This document shows, piece after piece, positions 47,901-56,062 of a DNA stretch of 59,014 nucleotides. Location of the stretch: contig NZ_QGNY01000012.1 in the NCBI RefSeq assembly GCF_003173575.1, positions 1-59,014 of the forward strand, written 5' to 3'. Position numbers and translations under genes: made by a program. Position 1 is the stretch's first letter. Each line of letters opens with the position of its first letter. Source of the DNA: Pedobacter paludis. GTDB lineage: Bacteria; Bacteroidota; Bacteroidia; Sphingobacteriales; Sphingobacteriaceae. The notes beneath the pieces were generated by a model, which saw nothing but the letters and a program-made list of their open reading frames with translations, searched no databases and was not told where the DNA came from.

Positions 47901-48119
47901 AAATATAAGGGTGCTTTTACCCGCAAGTGAAATCGAAAAACTGCCTTTTCCATCCGTAATTACGGCCTGTTTGGTTCCCTTAACAAATACGGAAACCCCA
48001 GGCAGGCTTTCGCCCAATGAAGATTTTACAACACCAGAAACAACTATGTTCTGAGCCTGTACAATTTGTGAAAGCAACAGCAAAAAAAGTATTGCAGGGA
48101 GCTTGATTTTTTTTAACAT
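44946..48119 (-). CDS. SusC/RagA-family TonB-dependent transporter controlled by a SAM riboswitch
   Basis: A 1057-residue outer-membrane transporter: signal peptide (~1-22, ending VQAQ), carboxypeptidase-regulatory-like domain (~27-100), plug with LVNALAGKIAGVRVTNS and VIRGETSISGNNQPLFVVDG, and barrel ending YGINLNVKF. The transcript leader of about 465 nt carries a SAM-I riboswitch, terminator and a Cys/Met-rich ORF. This makes high SAM shut the gene down. That is a pattern of methionine, cysteine or SAM-linked metabolite uptake, so the cargo is inferred to be a sulfur amino acid, a peptide or a related molecule. Confidence 0.95.
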   Translation of the reverse strand: MLKKIKLPAILFLLLLSQIVQAQNIVVSGVVKSSLGESLPGVSVFVKGTKQAVITDGKGSFSISLAGKSTLIFSYIGFSSREIEIDKSANALEVILKDGENALDEVVVTALGISRQKKSLGYAVQELKGENLAEAKETNLVNALAGKIAGVRVTNSQGDMGSSRIVIRGETSISGNNQPLFVVDGIPVDNSQLNSAGARDYANTISDINPNDIESISVLKGPNAAALYGSRAAAGVIIIKTKSGKSKKGVGITLNSNAVLETLLTLPKYQDAFGQGSEGKFSYVDGKGAGVNDGVDESWGPKLDGRLIPQFYSKGVAVPFVAHPDNVRDFFETGYALTNGVSIEDASDKIDYRLSYNNLKQVGIIPNSGQGKNSFALNTTLRLTPKLSILANANYSKLSSDNLPGTGGSRSTSTMLQFTWFGRQVDINQLKNYLDENGNTFNWNNSYYSNPYWVAYENTVSQNRNRLIGSIGLNYKIIDGLEFNFRSGTDYYNDRRKIKIAYGTNGTPFGSYTESAFTVNENNTDATLSYNKQLNQDFSLEALVGSNIRSRYIEQNDQSAPRLAVAGLYTLSNSRDPLTSSNNYSKLKSYNGYASAQIGFRNYLFANVTARNDWSSTLPAQNRSYFYPSFNGSLVLTEAFDIKSDILDYAKIRGGWSKVGKDADPYRLLNTYVFGAPFGTNPQLTASTTDLNPDLKPETTTSSELGAEAVLFNKRLRFDLSLYNTNSYDQILSVDVSQSTGFRSKLLNAGKINNKGIEVQLGITPIKKQFTWDIDVNYAANRSKVIELDKAGLLQNYVVATSSAQVIAAVGQPYGTLFGNAFLRDGNGNIVVNATGAPQTDPNKKVLGKYTPDWIGGISNTFSYKGISLGVLVDASFGGSIYNGTYATGTYTGVLASTLPGRAAEYGGISYYYPGNVKANGTVRLANGAVAPTGVTVYDDGIIFDGVTADGKRNDKILPAQTYYKSFRTIDEANIFDASYVKLREVKLSYNLPTKWIRSLSLQGVSVSLVGRNLWIIHRNVTDIDPEVAFNTGNGQGLESLSNPTTRTYGINLNVKF

Positions 48120-48181
48120 GATTATATTATTAATGATTAGTGAACTGGCATTTATAAAATCGGAGGCATAGCAATTCCAGG

Positions 48182-48197
48182 TCGCTATTTTTAGCGA
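48182..48197. other. Perfect hairpin in the second SusC leader
   Basis: TCGCTA (48182-48187) pairs with TAGCGA (48192-48197) around TTTT, 63 bp from the SusC ATG. On the minus (transcribed) strand it has no T-tract after it, so it is not a terminator for this transcript. It may be an mRNA structure between the short leader ORF and SusC. Confidence 0.5.
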
Positions 48198-48254
48198 TTT
48201 TTAAAGCACATAAAATGATAATTGATTTAGGCCTGAAAAGCCTTGGCACCTATC

Positions 48255-48344
48255 CTAGTTTAAATGGATCATGCACATTCGGCAACAGTGATGAGATTTT
48301 TGATTCGTCAATAGAGATAATTTTGGCTCGTTAGTTTTTTCCAT
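48255..48344 (-). CDS. Putative Cys/Met-rich leader peptide (29 residues)
   Basis: A 29-codon ORF between the riboswitch terminator and the SusC gene (ATG at 48344, TAG at 48255-48257). Its C-terminal part is SHHCCRMCMIHLN, with three Cys and two internal Met codons in a six-codon run (TGT TGC CGA ATG TGC ATG). A short leader ORF ending in a run of cognate codons is the arrangement of attenuation peptides, so ribosome stalling at low charged Cys/Met tRNA could tune expression. No clear competing terminator follows, and a chance ORF remains possible. Confidence 0.5.
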   Translation of the reverse strand: MEKTNEPKLSLLTNQKSHHCCRMCMIHLN

Positions 48345-48403
48345 GGGATTTGAATTTAATTTTTAAACTATTCACTTATCAATCAGGTTTCTAGCGAAGC
48401 TTC

Positions 48404-48436
48404 AATAAAAAAGCACCCCTTAAATCAGAAGTGCTT
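48404..48436 (-). terminator. Riboswitch expression-platform terminator
   Basis: On the minus strand AAGCACTTC (48436-48428) pairs with GGGGTGCTT (48419-48411), including G-T pairs, followed by a T-tract. It lies ~35 nt after the SAM-I aptamer. The sequence AAGTCAG at the aptamer's 3' P1 strand (48469-48475) can pair with CTGATTT in the terminator (48422-48428), giving an antiterminator that competes with P1. Confidence 0.85.
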
Positions 48437-48471
48437 GCATATATTAACATAAATGTTAGTGCATTCAACTG

Positions 48472-48574
48472 ACTTAACTACCCCAAAATATTTGGGATGG
48501 AATTAGCACCATTTCTGTTTAAAGACGGTTGCTAAGGTTTCATCGGGCCATTCCCTCCACCTTTCTTGATAAGT
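48472..48574 (-). promoter_or_regulatory. SAM-I (S-box) riboswitch
   Basis: The minus-strand sequence contains the S-box consensus almost intact: CTTATCAAGAAAGGTGGAGG, GGAATGGCCCGATGAAACC, TTAGCAACC, then GGTGCTAATTCCATCCC. P1 pairs ACTTATC (48574-48568) with GTTAAGT (48478-48472) with one U-U mismatch; P4 is CCCAAATATTTTGGG. S-box aptamers bind S-adenosylmethionine and stop transcription when it is abundant. The downstream gene is the second SusC/SusD pair, oriented the same way. The terminator at 48404-48436 completes the expression platform. Confidence 0.95.
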
Positions 48575-48592
48575 ATTTTAAAATAACTGGCG

Positions 48593-48600
48593 CAAAGATA
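48593..48600 (-). promoter_or_regulatory. Promoter -7 element for the riboswitch transcript
   Basis: Minus-strand TATCTTTG is an exact match to the Bacteroidota -7 consensus TAnnTTTG. It would start transcription near 48585, about 11 nt before the riboswitch P1 stem, consistent with the aptamer being at the very 5' end of the mRNA. Confidence 0.65.
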
Positions 48601-48672
48601 ATACAAAAACTATTAAGTCTATAATTTTAGTAGATTTTATTGAAAATATTTTTTATTGCCGTATGTGATGCT

Positions 48673-48680
48673 TACATTTG
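48673..48680 (+). promoter_or_regulatory. Promoter -7 element for the thioredoxin-like gene
   Basis: TACATTTG matches TAnnTTTG and lies 30 bp before the ATG at 48711, in the region shared with the divergent riboswitch promoter. The upstream -33 box is not clear. Confidence 0.4.
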
Positions 48681-48710
48681 TCGACCTATTTAGTAGATTA
48701 AATCACCCCG

Positions 48711-49976
48711 ATGAATATAAAATTATTTTTGCCAGCCGTACTCTTAAGCTTATTCTTTCAAAATAGCCAGGCGCAAACCCAAAAAAAGCAAGTTCAGAAT
48801 TATAGTTTAAATACAAAAAATTTCGTTGCAACAGGCAATTGGCGTGGCGCATTTAAAATAAAACCAGGAATAGAAGTTCCCTTTAATTTCGACATTACAG
48901 GAAAAAATGCTGATGATCTGAACCTGGTTTTTCTGAACGCAGAAGAACGCTTTCCTGGTGGTCATGTAAACAGAAAAGCAGATTCTCTTTTTGTAAAATT
49001 GGATCAGTTTGATAATGAACTTGCATTCAAAATAGAAGGCGATTCACTTGTAGGTGTTTTAAGAAAGCAGGATAAATCTGGAAGGCCATTGGCGGTTGTT
49101 GCAGAACGCGGTAAAAATTACAGATTTAAGCCTAGCGAAACAGATCCAGCAGGAAATTTTACTGGCACTTATGATGTAGTTTTCAAATCACAGAGTGGCA
49201 ATGATGAAAAAGCTGTTGGTGTATTTAAACAAATAGGAAATAAAATAACCGGAACATTTTTAAGGGTTACTGGCGATTCCCGTTACCTCGAAGGAACCGT
49301 AGAAGGAAATAATTTTTCGCTTTCTAGTTTTATCGGCTCTTCGCCATCATATTACAAAGGCACATTTTCTAAAGATGGAACACTAACGGGCGAGGTAGTA
49401 AGCGCTAGAGGAAATCAGCCCTTTACAGGCACTCAAAATCAAAATGCAAAACTTCCAGATGCGTACAAGCTAACATTTTTAAAAGACGGATATAAAACAT
49501 TAGACTTTTCTTTTCCTGATGTTAACGGAAAAAAGATCTCTTTAAGTGACGAAAAATATAAAAATAAGGTAGTTATCCTTACCATAACCGGAAGCTGGTG
49601 CCCGAACTGTGTAGACGAGGCTTCGTTTATTGCGCCATGGTACAAAGAGAATAAAAAACGTGGAGTTGAAGTAATTGGAATCCATTATGAAAGACAAACC
49701 GATTCTGCTTATGTTAGAAAAGTATTAACAAGATTTAGAGAGAAATTCGATATTCAGTATGATCAGGTTATTGCGGGCACACCAGATAAACAACTGGTTG
49801 CAAAGTCTCTCCCAGCTTTGAGTAATTTTCTATCCTTTCCAACAACTATTATTATCAACAAAAAAGGCGAAGTAGCACAAATTCATACAGGTTATAGTGG
49901 CCCGGCAACCGGAAAATATTATACAGAATTTGTAAAAGAATTTAACCAGGAAATTGATGAACTCTTGAAACAATAA
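48711..49976 (+). CDS. Secreted TlpA-like thioredoxin-fold protein
   Basis: A 421-residue exported protein (signal ends SQAQ). An unassigned N-terminal region of about 240 residues with beta-rich segments (GTYDVVFKSQSG, ISGTFLR-like repeats) precedes a thioredoxin domain (~260-420) with the active site GSWCPNC (Cys297 and Cys300) and the cis-Pro strand FPTTIIINKKGE. TlpA/ResA-type proteins of this size in Bacteroidota reduce disulfides in the periplasm. It is divergent from the SAM-controlled transporter with a shared promoter region; a link to sulfur metabolism is only suggestive. Confidence 0.88.
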   Translation: MNIKLFLPAVLLSLFFQNSQAQTQKKQVQNYSLNTKNFVATGNWRGAFKIKPGIEVPFNFDITGKNADDLNLVFLNAEERFPGGHVNRKADSLFVKLDQFDNELAFKIEGDSLVGVLRKQDKSGRPLAVVAERGKNYRFKPSETDPAGNFTGTYDVVFKSQSGNDEKAVGVFKQIGNKITGTFLRVTGDSRYLEGTVEGNNFSLSSFIGSSPSYYKGTFSKDGTLTGEVVSARGNQPFTGTQNQNAKLPDAYKLTFLKDGYKTLDFSFPDVNGKKISLSDEKYKNKVVILTITGSWCPNCVDEASFIAPWYKENKKRGVEVIGIHYERQTDSAYVRKVLTRFREKFDIQYDQVIAGTPDKQLVAKSLPALSNFLSFPTTIIINKKGEVAQIHTGYSGPATGKYYTEFVKEFNQEIDELLKQ

Positions 49977-49997
49977 GATTTGGTTTTAAGGGTAGAA

Positions 49998-50028
49998 ATT
50001 CCCTGAAATATCTTCGGGGATTTTTTTT
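49998..50028 (+). terminator. Intrinsic terminator after the thioredoxin-like gene
   Basis: ATTCCC (49998-50003) pairs with GGGGAT (50016-50021), followed by T8 (50021-50028). It lies 22 bp after the stop and just touches the end of the convergent gene. Confidence 0.75.
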
Positions 50029-53000
50029 ATTTCATCGTTATACCATTTTTGGTTTTCGCTGCTAAATCCTGCTTACGCAACTTCCGCTCCTTTTTAAGTC
50101 CAGCGCTCGATGCAAAGCCGGCAAGAACTGTTTTTATCCAATAATTAAATACAAATTTTTGTTTGTTTCTTTCAAAAAACAAAAATGCTGGTTTCGAATT
50201 ATCATGGCGAACGATCAAATTAATTAGCTTATTTTCTAAAAATAAAAGGAAAGTCTTTCGCTCAGGATTTTTCTTGTCTAACAAACTAATGTTCAAGTTT
50301 TTATAAGGCAAAAGAATCTGTCCTTCGGCTAAATATTTGTTTCCGTTCCATTCAGTAACCAGATTACCTGTATTCCCGCTATTAATTCTTACAGATGCCA
50401 ATGGAATACTAATCTGGCTCAAAGAAGCTAAAGCCATGGGCGCAATCTTCATATTCATTTTAAAACCTGATAAAGAATCTGAATAGGACTCCCTATAATT
50501 TATACGTATAGAGTTTTGATCCATTAAGCTTACATTTCCTTTCACAGCCAAACTATCAGTTGATGAAAATCTATTGGTCAGGTTTAATATTTGAAGATTG
50601 AGATTTCCCAACGGAATTGTACCTTCCCTACCTGTTGCAACAGATATTTCATGAACATCTACATAACTATTCGATACATCTATACGGCTAATTTTTATTG
50701 GCATCTTAATACCAGCCATTAATTTTGACGGCATTAATTTTTCTTTCTGGGGTTTTTCTGCCATTCGTTTATCTCTACTCGCACTTAACTTGGCACCTTC
50801 GATACGAGCCTGAAAAATGTTCAAACCAAATTGTTTATCAAGCTTTAAATAATTAAGTCCAATTATTTCTATTTTTTTTGCAGCACCTGAAATGTAATCG
50901 GTTTGCCAAGGTTTTAATTCCCTACTTTCAGCCCATGATAAATTGGGTGTGAAGCTAAAATTATCTATATCCAGTTTTTTTGATGCAGGTATCCATTCCA
51001 AAACATTCAATTTAATTGATGCCGTTTTATTTTGATAGCTGAATTCATTTAATTTCACTGCAGATTTATAAATTAGACTTTGCCATTCAAATGCCTGATC
51101 GCCATCGTATACAAAATGTTTTTCGTGAATATTTACCAAAGCATTTTTAATTTGAAGTTTTGTACTGTCTTTCCAATAATTCGCCTTAATTCCATTTGCA
51201 TTCAAATCAATCTCAGAAGAAAATCGAAGTTTATTTTTTTTCTCAATTTTGGTATTTTCCAACTTTACAAAAAGAGGTGATGAAAGATGTATACCTGATT
51301 TATTAAAATCAAGTTGCTTAATGTCAATTCGAGACGAGTTAACGGAAAGCATTTCAACCGAATTTTTCTTACCAACCAGATTTAAAAAATTGAGATTAAA
51401 AGTCGAATTAATTGTAGCTGTATCCTTTTGGCTTATTTTTTCGACCTTTACTATACCGTTTGTAATTCCGAAATCTTTAATAGAAAAGTTAATGGGCAAC
51501 AAAAAAGGTTTTTTTCGAGAAACCGCTTTTACTTCTTTATTAGTTTTTAATGAGACATTCGGCGCATTAATTTTAAAGTATTCCAGATTTATATTTTTAA
51601 AATTACTGGAGATAAACGGTCCTTTAAATTCTAAAAGCGGTAAGTTAATTTTATTAAACTTGTCCTCGGTCTTAATTTCAACACTCACATTTTCAATTTT
51701 ATTGTGCCCTTTGGCATTCAAATTTGCATGATTGGCATCTAAGGAAAATTTTTCGTTCTTAAATTTTATACGATTAAAATTTCCACCCAAGTCGGCCCAT
51801 ACCAATTCGTTGTCTTTTGAGTCTATGTTTCGACCAAAAATATTTTTGCCATTTAAGTGCATCTGATTTTTATTTGAAACTTCCACCAATTTAAAATCAA
51901 GTATATCCAACCGACCAATGTGCAGTTTGGGCAAGGGCTTCTTTACTGTTTGTTGTTGAGCATTTTTATTGATTGAAATATCAAGCGCTCCTATTTTCAA
52001 AGAGTCTACAAAAATCATTTTATAGCTTTGATATAAATCCCAGTCCAACCATTCCCAATACAAATTCTTTCCCTTTATGGATGTTCCGTTAGATAAGTTA
52101 ATGGCGATTGAGCTTGCTCTATTGTGCCGAACCAAACCATTAAAAGCATAATTATTTAAAATGAGGTTAAGCTTTGGTGATTTAACCAGCATCTGTTTAA
52201 AGCTCAGTTTAGGTATGGCATGTTTTACCTCTAATGTTGTATCACTGTTTAATAGTTTATCAACTAAAATATTCGAATTCAGCTTATCAACACGTACATC
52301 TGTTTCAAATTTCGAATGCGATTTTAGCCTCAAGGTTCCATCTACGATATTGAATTTTTGTACACCAATTAAACCCTTAATGTTGTGCATAATTTTAAAA
52401 AAACGGCTAAAATCAGCAATAGTATTTGTAGCGTGTACAACCTTTGGCTTTGTATTTAAAATAATTACAGGGTTCATCAATACAGCTTCGCCTGCACTTA
52501 TTCTTTTATTTAGCAGTGCATTTAAGTTTACGTTTTTTAACTGAAGGGAAGGTGTTGTAAAACTTAAACTAGTATTTCCGTTTGGATGGATTGGAGCGTA
52601 CAGGGCATTTCTAAATACCACATTATTATTTGCAATCGCTAATTCTTCAACCGTTAACTGAGATTTTCCGTCCTTTGATAAAAATTTAATTTTATTTAAA
52701 TTAAGCTTTATGCTATCTGTTTTTAAAGAAGTTGAAACGGATGGGTGGTAACTTAGATTGTAAATTTTTAAATCTACCTTTTTAGTTTCATTTTGAGCAT
52801 TCCCCAAAGTATCCATATTTAAGAAACTTCCGTTCTCAATGCTCACATATTTAAAATTAACCCACTTAAAAAGATGTTTAATTTTAGAATTGTCGACTGG
52901 TTTTGACGGGCTATTTTTAGCTTTTCCCATTTTCAGAATCGGCTTGAGCAAAACTACAGTGTCAATGATTAAATTATCGTTAGAAAATATAGAAGACAGT

Positions 53001-53794
53001 TCAGCGGACCTAAACCTAATTTTATCTGATTCAATCTGCATTGCCGACCGATTTGTTGTTGCCTTGGCTTTGAAGGCAAAAGAATCCAATTGGAAGTAAT
53101 GATTTTTACCTGAGAAATGAAGTTTTCGAAAATCGATGGAATGCAGGCCATCGGGAAAGGAAACATGTTGTTTATTAATCGTAAGGTCAATATCTTCTGA
53201 AGCGAAAAGGCTTTTACGTTCCGAATTTGAAAAATTAGAAATGGCAAAATCTATCTGATCAATTTTTAAATCATTAGGATGCTTTTTGTTTCTGTAACGA
53301 TAAGATGCATTGCTAATTTTAAAAGTTTTAACCTCTAAATGCTTTAACAGCTTACTCAGCAGCATTTCGATATTGCCGGATTGATATGCTCTTTGTGGCT
53401 TATTTTCAATCTTATGAACTTGCAGGTAAATAGAAGGCGATTTAATTTCGAGTTGGCTAACGGAAACCTTTTGATGAAAAATAATATCGCTAAAGGAAGC
53501 TACACTGAAATAAATTTTGGGAATTTTAATATCGTAATGCAAATTGGCATTTAGTGTATCTGTGTGATAAAAAACTGCATTATTGATGGTAATGCTTTTT
53601 TTAAGAAAAGAAACATCTACATTTTTTGCATTAAAAGCATAAGTATTATCCGATTTTTCCCTTATGGCTAAACGAATAAGATCTTTAAACCTGTAATCTA
53701 TCAACTGCGATAAGCCAAATAAAAGTATAAGCAAAAAACCTAAAAAAATCAGGATTCTTTTACTCCATTTCCTTTGCACTGCCGAAAGTTTCAT
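50027..53794 (-). CDS. Very large AsmA-like / lipid-transfer-type membrane protein
   Basis: A 1255-residue protein with one N-terminal transmembrane segment (~13-32, ILIFLGFLLILLFGLS) and a very long periplasmic region of repetitive beta strands with Asn/Lys/Ser-rich segments. No cysteines or catalytic motifs stand out. This is the appearance of AsmA/DUF748-type proteins (related to YhdP/TamB and the bridge-like lipid-transfer superfamily), thought to form a hydrophobic channel across the periplasm. Lys/Arg-rich C-terminus (GLKKERKLRKQDLAAKTK). Divergent from the glycosyltransferase cluster across 150 bp. Confidence 0.7.
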   Translation of the reverse strand: MKLSAVQRKWSKRILIFLGFLLILLFGLSQLIDYRFKDLIRLAIREKSDNTYAFNAKNVDVSFLKKSITINNAVFYHTDTLNANLHYDIKIPKIYFSVASFSDIIFHQKVSVSQLEIKSPSIYLQVHKIENKPQRAYQSGNIEMLLSKLLKHLEVKTFKISNASYRYRNKKHPNDLKIDQIDFAISNFSNSERKSLFASEDIDLTINKQHVSFPDGLHSIDFRKLHFSGKNHYFQLDSFAFKAKATTNRSAMQIESDKIRFRSAELSSIFSNDNLIIDTVVLLKPILKMGKAKNSPSKPVDNSKIKHLFKWVNFKYVSIENGSFLNMDTLGNAQNETKKVDLKIYNLSYHPSVSTSLKTDSIKLNLNKIKFLSKDGKSQLTVEELAIANNNVVFRNALYAPIHPNGNTSLSFTTPSLQLKNVNLNALLNKRISAGEAVLMNPVIILNTKPKVVHATNTIADFSRFFKIMHNIKGLIGVQKFNIVDGTLRLKSHSKFETDVRVDKLNSNILVDKLLNSDTTLEVKHAIPKLSFKQMLVKSPKLNLILNNYAFNGLVRHNRASSIAINLSNGTSIKGKNLYWEWLDWDLYQSYKMIFVDSLKIGALDISINKNAQQQTVKKPLPKLHIGRLDILDFKLVEVSNKNQMHLNGKNIFGRNIDSKDNELVWADLGGNFNRIKFKNEKFSLDANHANLNAKGHNKIENVSVEIKTEDKFNKINLPLLEFKGPFISSNFKNINLEYFKINAPNVSLKTNKEVKAVSRKKPFLLPINFSIKDFGITNGIVKVEKISQKDTATINSTFNLNFLNLVGKKNSVEMLSVNSSRIDIKQLDFNKSGIHLSSPLFVKLENTKIEKKNKLRFSSEIDLNANGIKANYWKDSTKLQIKNALVNIHEKHFVYDGDQAFEWQSLIYKSAVKLNEFSYQNKTASIKLNVLEWIPASKKLDIDNFSFTPNLSWAESRELKPWQTDYISGAAKKIEIIGLNYLKLDKQFGLNIFQARIEGAKLSASRDKRMAEKPQKEKLMPSKLMAGIKMPIKISRIDVSNSYVDVHEISVATGREGTIPLGNLNLQILNLTNRFSSTDSLAVKGNVSLMDQNSIRINYRESYSDSLSGFKMNMKIAPMALASLSQISIPLASVRINSGNTGNLVTEWNGNKYLAEGQILLPYKNLNISLLDKKNPERKTFLLFLENKLINLIVRHDNSKPAFLFFERNKQKFVFNYWIKTVLAGFASSAGLKKERKLRKQDLAAKTKNGITMK

Positions 53795-53948
53795 CTAACT
53801 TTTATAGATTAATTTTGATATTAAAATAATTTAAGAAAAATGGGATGGATTTATCTCCTAAATATATAAACAATAATTCCTAAAAGAGGTAGGCTTTCAA
53901 GGATTCTACATCGAATATTAAAAATTGTTATCTTGCGATACTAATCTC

Positions 53949-55133
53949 ATGGGCGTTTTTAAAAATTCTAACTTTAAACAAATAACTGCTTTCTTTTTAA
54001 AAAAAGAGACCGTTATCGTATCCTACATTTTACTTGCAGTTATAGCCGGATTAAAACAGTATTTACATCATAGTTATAATAATTATTTAATTTATAAATA
54101 CGTTTTTTGGCATACGGTTGATCTTCAAAATCTATATCTTAATTATACAGAATACCTAGATAGCAATCACTACGGACCTATTTTTTCATTATTCATAGCG
54201 CCGTTTGCGCTCTTACCTGATGGTTTGGGAATGATTCTTTGGAATATTGCAAATGTTTCCATATTACTCTGGGGGATATTTAGCTTGCCCTTAAGTTTAA
54301 ACAAACGAACATTAATTGCCTGGATTTGTGCCCACGAAGCCTTAACGGCGCTATTCAGTTTTCAATTTAATATTGCACTAACGGGAACAATTTTACTTAG
54401 CTTTTCCTACTTGATTAAAAAGAAAGAGATTCAATCTGCCTTTTTTATCGCCTTTGGTACACTTGTTAAATTATATGGCATTGTTGGTTTGGCCTTTTTC
54501 TTTTTTACAAAAAATAAGCTGAAATTTATTTTGGGAGGATTAACCGCATTCGGGGTTTTATTTTTGCTCCCAATGGCTTTATCATCTCCGTCATTTGTAC
54601 TTCAATCTTACCATGATTGGTACGATTCCCTATCGCATAAAAACGCTCTAAACGCATCATTAACCTCGTTTCAGGATATTTCGCTAATGGGAATAGTACG
54701 ACGAATTTCCGGTAATGTAAATATCCCCAATGCGCCTTTTTTGATTGTAGGTGTAATTTTATTTGGCTTACCTTATTCAAGGGTAAATCAATATAAAAAT
54801 CTTGGGTTTAGATTAATGTTATTGGCATCTACACTAATTTTTACGGTAATTTTCAGTAGTGGTTCAGAATCTCCGACCTACATTATAGCATTTGCAGGTG
54901 TTGCAATTTGGTTCATGATTCAGCCAGATCCAAAAAATGTATGGATTATTGCATTGTTTATTTTTGCATTTTTACTCACCAGTTTATCCCCGACGGATAT
55001 TTTCCCAAGACCTGTGAAAGAATTTATTCGTCTATATTCGCTTAAAGCCCTACCTTGCGTTATCATTTGGCTAACCATTATATATCAAATGATGAGAATA
55101 GATTTTCAGAGCTATTTGATTGCCGATAAATGA
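53949..55133 (+). CDS. GT87-like polytopic glycosyltransferase
   Basis: A 394-residue integral membrane protein with about ten transmembrane helices (e.g. IVSYILLAVIAGLKQYLHH; FSLPLSLNKRTLIAWICAHE) and an acidic/aromatic lumenal segment near the N-terminus (TEYLDSNHYGPIFSLFIAPF). It resembles GT87/DUF2029 mannosyltransferases, which use polyprenyl-phosphate sugars. The ATG at 53949 is preferred to a TTG 24 bp upstream. It ends in an ATGA overlap with the GT2 gene, so the two are translationally coupled. Confidence 0.75.
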   Translation: MGVFKNSNFKQITAFFLKKETVIVSYILLAVIAGLKQYLHHSYNNYLIYKYVFWHTVDLQNLYLNYTEYLDSNHYGPIFSLFIAPFALLPDGLGMILWNIANVSILLWGIFSLPLSLNKRTLIAWICAHEALTALFSFQFNIALTGTILLSFSYLIKKKEIQSAFFIAFGTLVKLYGIVGLAFFFFTKNKLKFILGGLTAFGVLFLLPMALSSPSFVLQSYHDWYDSLSHKNALNASLTSFQDISLMGIVRRISGNVNIPNAPFLIVGVILFGLPYSRVNQYKNLGFRLMLLASTLIFTVIFSSGSESPTYIIAFAGVAIWFMIQPDPKNVWIIALFIFAFLLTSLSPTDIFPRPVKEFIRLYSLKALPCVIIWLTIIYQMMRIDFQSYLIADK

Positions 55134-56062
55134 AAAAATTAGTTTCTATAGTTATTCCTGCCTACAACGAAGCCGATAATATTTTCGTTATTGCAGAAAG
55201 TATTAAAAATGTTTTTTCATCTATTCATTATGATTATGAAATCATTTTGGTTGATGATGGAAGTGCGGATCATACACTCGAAAAAATAAAGGAATATTCA
55301 AATACAAGCGAAAACATCTTCTTCCTAGAATTTTCTAAAAACTTTGGCCACCAACTCGCAGTAAAAGCAGGCATGGATCACGCCTATGGAGACTGTGTAA
55401 TTTCAATGGATTGCGATATGCAACATCCTCCAGAATTGATTCCCGAAATGTTACAAAAATGGGAAGAAGGTTTTGAGGTTGTTTATACCATTAGAGAAGA
55501 AGATAAAGCACTTTCAAAAGGAAAAAGAAGTTCATCCAGTCTTTTTTATAAGCTATTAAATTGGCTCTCAGATATCGATTTAGAACCTGGTGCTGCAGAT
55601 TTTCGCCTTCTTGACCAAAAGGTGGTTAATATTTTTAGAAACTTTCACGAGAATGAACCTTTCCTGCGTGGTTTGGTAAAATGGCTGGGTTTTAAACAAT
55701 ATGCCATAAAATATAATCCAGCTGCACGTTTTTCCGGAAAAAGTAAATATACGGTTAAGAAAATGTTCCGCTTGGCTTTGCATGGCGTTACCTCTTTTAG
55801 TATTAAGCCATTGTATTCTGCTGTTTACTTAGGCTTTATATTCTCTTTTGCATCTATACTTTACATTCCATACGTAATTTATGCTTTTGTAAATAATGTT
55901 GAAGTTTCTGGCTGGGCATCTATGCTTATGACCATTGTTTTCTTTGGCGGATTACAATTGATTATTTTAGGCATTATTGGTATTTATGTCGGTAAAATGT
56001 TTATGCAGACTAAAAACCGACCGAATTACATTATCCGTTCAACCAACATTCAAAATAAATAA
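55130..56062 (+). CDS. GT2 glycosyltransferase, polyprenyl-phosphate sugar synthase type
   Basis: A 310-residue enzyme. The GT-A domain has SIVIPAYNEADNI (~5-17), LVDDGS (~43-48), a DCDMQHPPELIPEM segment (~90-104) with the metal-binding acidic motif, and RSSSSLFYKLLNWLSD. The C-terminal ~90 residues form two transmembrane helices (FIFSFASILYIPYVIYAF; IVFFGGLQLIILGIIGIYVG). This layout is that of DPM1/ArnC/GtrB-type enzymes that load sugar on undecaprenyl phosphate. It overlaps the GT87 gene by four bases and the deacetylase by one, suggesting the donor it makes is used by the GT87 partner. Confidence 0.9.
   Translation: MKKLVSIVIPAYNEADNIFVIAESIKNVFSSIHYDYEIILVDDGSADHTLEKIKEYSNTSENIFFLEFSKNFGHQLAVKAGMDHAYGDCVISMDCDMQHPPELIPEMLQKWEEGFEVVYTIREEDKALSKGKRSSSSLFYKLLNWLSDIDLEPGAADFRLLDQKVVNIFRNFHENEPFLRGLVKWLGFKQYAIKYNPAARFSGKSKYTVKKMFRLALHGVTSFSIKPLYSAVYLGFIFSFASILYIPYVIYAFVNNVEVSGWASMLMTIVFFGGLQLIILGIIGIYVGKMFMQTKNRPNYIIRSTNIQNK

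Noticed and set aside
48182..48200. TCGCTA-TTTT-TAGCGA hairpin followed by T5 as a plus-strand terminator
   Set aside because: No plus-strand gene ends before it, and the transcript here runs on the minus strand, where the hairpin has no T-tract.
51249..51731. 160-codon ORF antisense to the AsmA-like gene
   Set aside because: It lies wholly inside a long, coherent gene on the other strand and has a repetitive, hydrophobic antisense composition.
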